Shown: piece by piece, positions 5,681-9,423 of the stretch
Numbering within the stretch: position 1 is the stretch's first letter
Layout: the number at the start of each line of letters is the position of its first letter
Origin: Flavonifractor avistercoris
Lineage (GTDB): Bacteria > Bacillota > Clostridia > Oscillospirales > Oscillospiraceae
DNA: 9,423 nt
Assembly: GCA_019119085.1 (NCBI GenBank)
Contig: DWXT01000199.1
Location: 1 to 9,423, forward strand
Direction: 5' to 3'
Made by a program: the position numbers and the translations under genes
The notes under the pieces: generated by a model
The model's input: the letters and a program-made list of their open reading frames with translations, nothing else
The model's database searches: none
What the model was told of the DNA's origin: nothing

Positions 5681-6763
5681 ATGAGCTTTACCCTGCCTCA
5701 GTACCATGCGCCAGATTTCCGGGAGGAGCGCTTTCAGAAAGCGCCGGACGCCGCGCTGTGCCCGGCCCCCAGGGACGGGGTGGCCCCGGAGAACTACCAC
5801 GCCACCTCCATCTATCCGGAGTATTTCAAGGTGGGCGGCCGTTGGCTGCTGGCGGAGGAGAGCCGCATGGACTGCGTGGCCGCCCTGCGGGATGGGAAGA
5901 TCGCCGTGGTGGAGTTCCGCAACCTGAAGGCCGGGGAGCCGGTGGTGGTGGGCCGCACCGAGGACGCCTCCGAGGGCATCTATGTCTACCCCGACGGCTT
6001 CGGGGAGGAGAAGGGGGAGGCGGAGACCTTCGCCTTCCGGCAGGGCCGCTCCCGGGAGACCGCCTACTCCATGGATTACGACTCCATCTATGAGCTGCTG
6101 CGCTACGAGAAGGAGCATGGCCGCATCCTGTGGGTCATGGGCCCGGCCTGCGCCTTTGACCACGACGCCCGGGCCGCCTTCGCCGCCCTGGTGCGGGGTG
6201 GGTATGTCCACGGCCTGCTGGCGGGCAACGCCCTGGCCACCCACGATCTGGAGGCCAGCTACCGCCGCACCGCCCTGGGCCAGGACATCTACACCCAGCG
6301 GAGCGTGCCCAACGGCCACTACAACCACATTGACACCCTCAACGCCATCCGCCTGCGGGGCTCCACCGCCGCCTTCATCGAGGAGGGCAAGGTGACCGAC
6401 GGCATCATCTACGAGTGCGTCAAACACAGCATCCCCTACGTGCTGGTGGGCTCCGTCCGGGACGACGGCCCCCTGCCCGAGGTGTACGGCAACGTCTACG
6501 AGGGCCAGGACGCCATGCGCGCCCTGGTGAAGGACGCCACCACCGTCATCTGCATGGCCTCCACCCTCCACACCGTGGCCACCGGCAACATGACCCCCTC
6601 CTACCGGGTGGTGGACGGCGTGGTGCGCCCGGTGTACTTCTACTCGGTGGACGTATCCGAGTTCGCGGTAAACAAGCTCCGCGACCGGGGCAGCCTGTCG
6701 GTGCGCACCATCGTCACCAACGTGCAGGACTTTGTGGTCAACGTCAGCAAGGGCGTGCTGTAA
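5681..6763 (+). CDS. TIGR00300/LOR-SDH family protein, ornithine cyclodeaminase-like
   Basis: The 360-residue protein matches the family known as the LOR/SDH conserved region, which includes the C-terminal domain of cyanobacterial AgrE/ArgZ and archaeal ornithine cyclodeaminase. Those enzymes turn ornithine into proline and ammonia using NAD. Visible signatures are GRILWVMGPACAFDHDA (about 147-163), GYVHGLLAGNALATHDLE (174-191), LGQDIYT (199-205), VLVGSVRDDGPLPEVYG (254-270), ASTLHTVATGNMTPS (293-307) and NKLRDRGS (331-338). Glycine-rich stretches suit dinucleotide binding. The N-terminal domain (1-140) is shorter and less familiar than in the ~400-residue relatives, so the substrate is not certain. 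ATG 5681 follows GAAAGGGG at good spacing. It heads an operon with the Cys-rich gene 17 bases downstream. Confidence 0.8.
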   Translation: MSFTLPQYHAPDFREERFQKAPDAALCPAPRDGVAPENYHATSIYPEYFKVGGRWLLAEESRMDCVAALRDGKIAVVEFRNLKAGEPVVVGRTEDASEGIYVYPDGFGEEKGEAETFAFRQGRSRETAYSMDYDSIYELLRYEKEHGRILWVMGPACAFDHDARAAFAALVRGGYVHGLLAGNALATHDLEASYRRTALGQDIYTQRSVPNGHYNHIDTLNAIRLRGSTAAFIEEGKVTDGIIYECVKHSIPYVLVGSVRDDGPLPEVYGNVYEGQDAMRALVKDATTVICMASTLHTVATGNMTPSYRVVDGVVRPVYFYSVDVSEFAVNKLRDRGSLSVRTIVTNVQDFVVNVSKGVL

Positions 6764-6780
6764 CGAAAGGAGAGGCTTAC

Positions 6781-7080
6781 ATGGCCGAGGAAAAGGCATA
6801 CTGGGAGGGCAAGCACTTTGCCTTCTTCACCAACAAAGAGTGCGAATACTACCCCTGCCATCCGGTGAAGGAGGGGGAGGAGTTCAACTGCCTGTTCTGC
6901 TACTGCCCCCTGTACATGCTGGGGCGGGACTGCGGCGGAAACTTCACCTATCTGGAGAACGGGGTCAAGGACTGCAGCAAGTGCCTGGTGCCCCACCGGC
7001 GGAACAATTACGGCTACATCGCCTCCCGCTTCCAGAGCATTGTGGAGGAGATGTCCAGACGGGAGGGGAAGGGGGACTGA
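6781..7080 (+). CDS. cysteine-rich small domain protein (PF04071-like), probable metal binder
   Basis: This 99-residue soluble protein has eight cysteines: 21, 26, 37, 40, 42, 51, 65 and 68. They sit in motifs CEYYPCHP, CLFCYCPLY, DCGG and CSKCLVPH, with His27 and His72 as extra possible ligands. The pattern is that of the 'cysteine-rich small domain', a likely metal-binding module found alone or attached to cobalamin-pathway proteins. Its biochemical role is not established. The spacing could hold two zinc ions or iron-sulfur clusters. GAAAGGAGAGG precedes the ATG, and the 17-base gap to the OCD-like gene indicates translation from the same mRNA. That suggests a role in metallation, stability or electron supply for that enzyme, which is inference only. 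Confidence 0.75.
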   Translation: MAEEKAYWEGKHFAFFTNKECEYYPCHPVKEGEEFNCLFCYCPLYMLGRDCGGNFTYLENGVKDCSKCLVPHRRNNYGYIASRFQSIVEEMSRREGKGD

Positions 7081-7094
7081 GCCCCTCCCGCCCG

Positions 7095-7127
7095 GCGGCC
7101 CGCTGCCCGCGGCAGCGGGCCGCTTTT
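7095..7127 (+). terminator. strong intrinsic terminator of the OCD-like operon
   Basis: 13-bp perfect GC stem (7095-7107 with 7111-7123), loop CGC, followed directly by TTTT. It lies 14 bases after the stop of the Cys-rich gene and separates the operon from the DtxR-type gene. Confidence 0.9.
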
Positions 7128-7146
7128 CGCGCCCGGACGGAAATGC

Positions 7147-7175
7147 TTGTCAAACCGGCCGCTTTGTGCTAATCT
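7147..7175 (+). promoter_or_regulatory. promoter of the DtxR/MntR-type regulator gene
   Basis: -35 TTGTCA (7147-7152), 17-base spacer, and -10 TAATCT (7170-7175) with an upstream TGC (extended -10). The start site would be near 7182, 28 bases before the ATG. No clear palindromic metal-box was seen over it. Confidence 0.7.
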
Positions 7176-7209
7176 GTATAAAAGGCCATGCACAGGAAAG
7201 GATAGACTT

Positions 7210-7590
7210 ATGAATATCTATGAATCTGCGGAGAACTATCTGGAGGCCATTCTCAGCCTGCACGAGCGCAACGGCCTGGTGCGCTCCATCGACATTGCCA
7301 ACGAGCTGCACTTCTCCAAGCCCAGCGTCAGTGTTGCCATGAAAAAGCTCCGGGAGAGCGGATATATTGAGATGGACAAGGAGGGCTTCATCTCCCTGCT
7401 GCCGGCGGGGGAGGAGATTGCCGCCCGCATTTACGAACGGCACAAGCTGCTGACCCAGTTTTTCATCCGCCTTGGGGTCACGCCGGAGGTGGCGGCGGCG
7501 GATGCCTGCAAGATTGAGCACGATCTCAGCGACGAGACCTTCCAGAAGATCAAGGAGCACGCCATGCAGGGCGCCCTGCCGGAGCAATAG
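7210..7590 (+). CDS. DtxR/MntR-family metal-dependent transcriptional repressor
   Basis: The 126-residue protein has the family winged HTH (about 4-66: SAENYLEAILSLHE, RSIDIANELHFSKPSVSVAMKKLRESGYI) followed by the dimerisation helices (about 67-120). It has no SH3-like third domain, like MntR. Aligned to known metal sites it keeps Glu12, His78 (ERHKLL), Glu103 and His104 (IEHDLS). Cys100 stands where MntR has Glu99 and where DtxR/IdeR has its Cys102, and Asn9 replaces MntR Asp8 or DtxR Met10. The Cys points to Fe(II) rather than Mn(II) sensing, as an inference. Start ATG 7210 follows AGGAAAGGA. It is shorter at the C terminus than MntR (142 residues). No transporter gene is adjacent, so its targets lie elsewhere or at the HMA gene. 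Confidence 0.87.
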   Translation: MNIYESAENYLEAILSLHERNGLVRSIDIANELHFSKPSVSVAMKKLRESGYIEMDKEGFISLLPAGEEIAARIYERHKLLTQFFIRLGVTPEVAAADACKIEHDLSDETFQKIKEHAMQGALPEQ

Positions 7591-7597
7591 GCGGGGG

Positions 7598-7646
7598 CGG
7601 GGCCCGCGGCCCCGGGAGGCTCTTTCCGCCCTGCCGGGCAGGGCGG
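7598..7646 (+). terminator. two tandem GC hairpins after the DtxR-type gene
   Basis: The first stem is CGGGGCC (7598-7604) with GGCCCCG (7608-7614), followed by TCTTT at 7621-7625. The second is CCGCCCTGCC (7626-7635) with GGCAGGGCGG (7637-7646), separated by one base. They probably end the DtxR-type transcript and shield the lysozyme gene. The lysozyme has no obvious promoter in the remaining gap, so some read-through may be used. Confidence 0.55.
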
Positions 7647-7672
7647 GCAATCATGTTTACTGGTGATGCGGA

Positions 7673-8422
7673 TTGAAACGGATTCTGCGGGCGCTGGGAC
7701 GGCTGCTCCTGGCGCTCCTTCTTTTGGCCGCCGCCGCGCTGGCGGCCCTGGGGCTGCTGCGCTGGCGGGGGCTCATTCTCCTGTCCCATGAGGCCGATCC
7801 GGAGCAGTGGGAGCTCTTCGGCGTGGACGTGTCCTCCTATCAGGGGAACGTGGACTGGGCCGTCCTGGCCGGACAGGGGGTGGAGTTTGCCTTCATCAAG
7901 GCAACCGAGGGCTCCATCCTCCAGGACAGGCAGTTCGCCGCCAACTGGGCCGGGGCCGCGGAGGCCGGCGTCCGGGCGGGGGCCTACCACTTCCTCAGCT
8001 ATGACAGCCCGGGCGACACCCAGGCGGACAACTATATCGCCACGGTGCCGGTGACCGAGGGGGCTCTGCCCCCGGTGGTGGACATCGAGTTTTACGGGAA
8101 ATACCTGGAGGAGCCGCCGGAAAAGGCCCATGTGAAGGCCATTCTGGATCCCCTGCTGGAGCGGCTGGAGGAGCACTACGGCGTCAAGCCCATCCTCTAC
8201 GTGACCTACCGCTCCTATTACCGCTACATCGCCGGGGGCGGATATGGGGATTATCCCATCTGGTGTTCCAGCCCCACCATTTTCCCCCTGGTGCCGGGCT
8301 GGGATTTCTGGCAGTACTCCCACTCGGCCCGGCTGGAGGGCTATGACGGCGCCCAGGATCGGATTGATCTCAACATCTTCCGGGGCAGCCGGGCGGAATT
8401 TGAACAGCTCGGGCGCCCCTGA
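7673..8422 (+). CDS. membrane-anchored GH25 family lysozyme (muramidase)
   Basis: The 249-residue protein starts with an Arg/Lys-flanked hydrophobic segment (about 10-30), a signal anchor. A full GH25 barrel (about 48-242) follows: GVDVSSYQGNVDW with catalytic-site Asp52, EFAFIKATEG (71-80), AGAYHFLSY (102-110), PVVDIEF with Asp137 and Glu139, PILYVTYRSYY, PIWCSSP, and WDFWQYSH near the end. GH25 enzymes cleave the MurNAc-GlcNAc beta-1,4 bond of peptidoglycan; this one should act outside the membrane in wall turnover, division, sporulation or germination. No wall-binding repeats are present. The start is a probable TTG at 7673: an in-frame TGA at 7664 leaves no earlier start, and GGTGA lies six bases upstream. 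A decayed IS follows. Confidence 0.86.
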   Translation: MKRILRALGRLLLALLLLAAAALAALGLLRWRGLILLSHEADPEQWELFGVDVSSYQGNVDWAVLAGQGVEFAFIKATEGSILQDRQFAANWAGAAEAGVRAGAYHFLSYDSPGDTQADNYIATVPVTEGALPPVVDIEFYGKYLEEPPEKAHVKAILDPLLERLEEHYGVKPILYVTYRSYYRYIAGGGYGDYPIWCSSPTIFPLVPGWDFWQYSHSARLEGYDGAQDRIDLNIFRGSRAEFEQLGRP

Positions 8423-8436
8423 CGCCGGACTGGAGG

Positions 8437-8458
8437 ACAGGCGTATTTTGTCGCCTGT
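8437..8458. terminator. hairpin after the lysozyme gene, at the IS border
   Basis: ACAGGCG (8437-8443) pairs with CGCCTGT (8452-8458) around an A/T-rich 8-base loop. It lies 14 bases after the lysozyme stop. It may be that gene's terminator, or part of the IS end, since it overlaps the terminal repeat beginning at 8456. There is no T-run. Confidence 0.4.
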
Positions 8459-8464
8459 TGGACA
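8456..8464 (+). repeat. left copy of the IS inverted repeat
   Basis: TGTTGGACA, the exact reverse complement of 9393-9401. Outside this core the two ends match only in scattered positions (for example GnATT further out), so the left end is either degenerate or truncated. Confidence 0.5.
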
Positions 8465-9392
8465 GCGAGCTGCATTGCAAAGTCATCCAGAGAGTAAAAG
8501 CTGTGGCAGGAGAAAAACGCTTCTGATCCTCGCGGTGGCTGCGCTCCACTTTGCCATTGTGGCGAGGCGTGTAGGGACGGATGAGCTTGTGGCGGATACC
8601 CAGCTGGGCAGCGGTGGTCTCAAACAGGGTGGTCAGATCGCGCCTGCTGTTGGAAAAACGGTTGGTGAACTCAAATCCATTGTCAGTCTGGACACACTCC
8701 ACACGGATACCTCGGCGGGCATACCACTTGAACAGCTTTTTCAGAAAATCGGCGGAGGAACAGGTGGACTGCTCCAGGTAGGCGGCCAGGAAGCGCAGGC
8801 GTGTAAACTCGTCAATAGCCGTGTATTGGTATAAGCGGAGTTCCGGGGCTGTGATACAACGCCCGGGAAGCACCTTCACATCCACCTGGATGCGCTGGCC
8901 GGGATAGGTCATCTGCTGGTAGGGCTTGGGTTTATAATCTGGTTTCTTCTCCTTCGACGGGAACAGGCCCAGCTTTCTCATGACCCGGAACAGGCTCTCC
9001 AGGCGGCGAGTGCAGCCCCGCTGGCGCAGCCGGTGCCACAGTTCCACCATGCCGAGGCAGGAGTTCCTGCGGCGCATGTCCCGGATCAGCTTGAGTTCCG
9101 CTTCTGTATGCTGGTTCAGGTGCCTGTGGGGCCGCCGGGAGTGGCAGGCCAGGGATTCCACGGTTCCATCCCAGCGCGCCCTCCAGAAGTAGATATACGA
9201 GCGGCTCTTGTTGTACCTCCGGCCGGCCTGCTTGACGCCGTGTCTCTCCGCATACTTCATCAGGGATTGCCGGTATGCCATGTCTTGTGTTATACTCTTG
9301 CTCATGAAGGATATGGCCCCCTCGCGTTGTGTTGTTGTCTGCAATTCCAATTTTAACCGATGAGGCTCTATCTTTCATCCTTTTTCTTCACT

Positions 9393-9401
9393 TGTCCAAC
9401 A
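9393..9401 (-). repeat. right copy of the IS inverted repeat
   Basis: TGTCCAACA on the plus strand, the exact reverse complement of 8456-8464. On the minus strand the bases outside it read GTGTAGGATTACAATACA, a plausible continuation of the terminal repeat towards the window edge. Confidence 0.5.
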
Positions 9402-9423
9402 TGTATTGTAATCCTACACAGTT

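Larger units (their letters stand above)
8370..9305 (-). pseudogene. DDE transposase (integrase core, IS481/IS3-like), frameshifted at the C-terminal end
   Basis: From ATG 9305 the product has an N-terminal HTH region (MSKSITQDMAYRQSLMKYAE, KSRSYIYFWRARWDG) and a linker with MRRRNSCLGM. A complete rve catalytic core follows: IQVDVK, YTAIDEFTR, CVQTDNGFEFT and PYTPRHNGKVERSHREDQKRF, giving the DDE residues. After QKRF the frame turns to unrelated residues and runs on antisense into the lysozyme gene, stopping at 8370. In another minus frame from about 8514 the sequence reads CHSFYSLDDFAMQLAV, the natural family continuation, so one base appears lost in the A-run 8511-8517. A TTG start at 9350 is possible, but ATG 9305 fits the family start better. 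The domain order and DDE motifs are clear; the exact IS family is less certain. Confidence 0.8.
8456..9423 (-). mobile_element. decayed insertion sequence with a DDE (rve) transposase, IS481/IS3-like; right limit may lie outside
   Basis: The region holds one transposase reading frame on the minus strand, followed at higher coordinates by about 120 bases of non-coding DNA that is more A/T-rich than the host genes. The 9-base inverted repeat TGTTGGACA/TGTCCAACA occurs at 8456-8464 and 9393-9401. The true outer end on the right may extend to the TGTGTAGGAT sequence near 9411-9420 or beyond. No target-site duplication could be identified. The frameshift near the transposase 3' end suggests it cannot move by itself. 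Confidence 0.65.

Noticed and set aside
5477..6799. 440-codon open frame on the minus strand opposite the OCD-like gene
   Set aside because: Val/His/Gly-rich low-information sequence with no motif; spans a promoter and parts of two real genes antisense.
7147..7209. Longer N-terminus for the DtxR-type protein starting at TTG 7147
   Set aside because: The codon is part of the -35 box. The family starts at MNIYESAENYLEAI, and a ribosome site precedes ATG 7210.
1..9423. CRISPR array, toxin-antitoxin pair, phage or defence cluster
   Set aside because: No regularly spaced repeats, no nuclease, helicase or toxin families, and no phage structural genes were found; the only mobile DNA is the IS at the right end.

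Overview
The window is GC-rich bacterial DNA from a spore-forming Firmicute, most likely a high-GC member of the Clostridia (Oscillospiraceae/Ruminococcaceae, in the neighbourhood of Flavonifractor or Oscillibacter). This is inferred from a clear forespore sigma factor (SigG), strong Firmicute-type ribosome binding sites, sigma-A promoters with a TGn extension, a GTG start and a probable TTG start, and strong GC bias at third codon positions. The species cannot be fixed from the sequence alone.

Layout. The left edge (1-1550) holds the 5' half of a tRNA-Ala(GGC) gene with a near-consensus promoter (minus), a small CopZ-like heavy-metal-associated protein with its own strong promoter (minus), a stand-alone NuoE-like [2Fe-2S] thioredoxin-fold protein (minus), and a divergent XRE-type regulator (plus). 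A perfect 20-bp hairpin separates the last gene from a convergent MocR-type (GntR plus aminotransferase) regulator at 1593-2993 (minus). The MocR gene is divergent from sigG (3185-3955, plus), which has a sporulation-type promoter candidate and a hairpin terminator.

The middle (4080-7130, plus) carries a membrane diguanylate cyclase whose N-terminal membrane domain resembles an ECF-transporter S component, then a two-gene operon: a TIGR00300/LOR-SDH-type ornithine cyclodeaminase-like enzyme and an eight-cysteine small protein. The cyclase gene and the operon start from nearly the same promoter, sharing a 13-bp identical block around the -35 box. A strong intrinsic terminator closes the operon.

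The right part (7140-9423) holds a short DtxR/MntR-family metalloregulator with a mixed metal site, a membrane-anchored GH25 lysozyme, and a decayed insertion sequence (minus) whose DDE transposase is intact through the catalytic triad but frameshifted near its 3' end. One 9-bp inverted repeat is visible near both ends of the element.

Most units are single genes or short operons with their own promoter and terminator. Themes are metal handling (HMA protein, DtxR-like regulator, Cys-rich protein), amino-acid or cofactor metabolism (MocR, OCD-like enzyme), second-messenger signalling and sporulation. No CRISPR array, phage or defence module is visible. The least ordinary item is the S-component-like/GGDEF fusion and its promoter twin on the adjacent operon.
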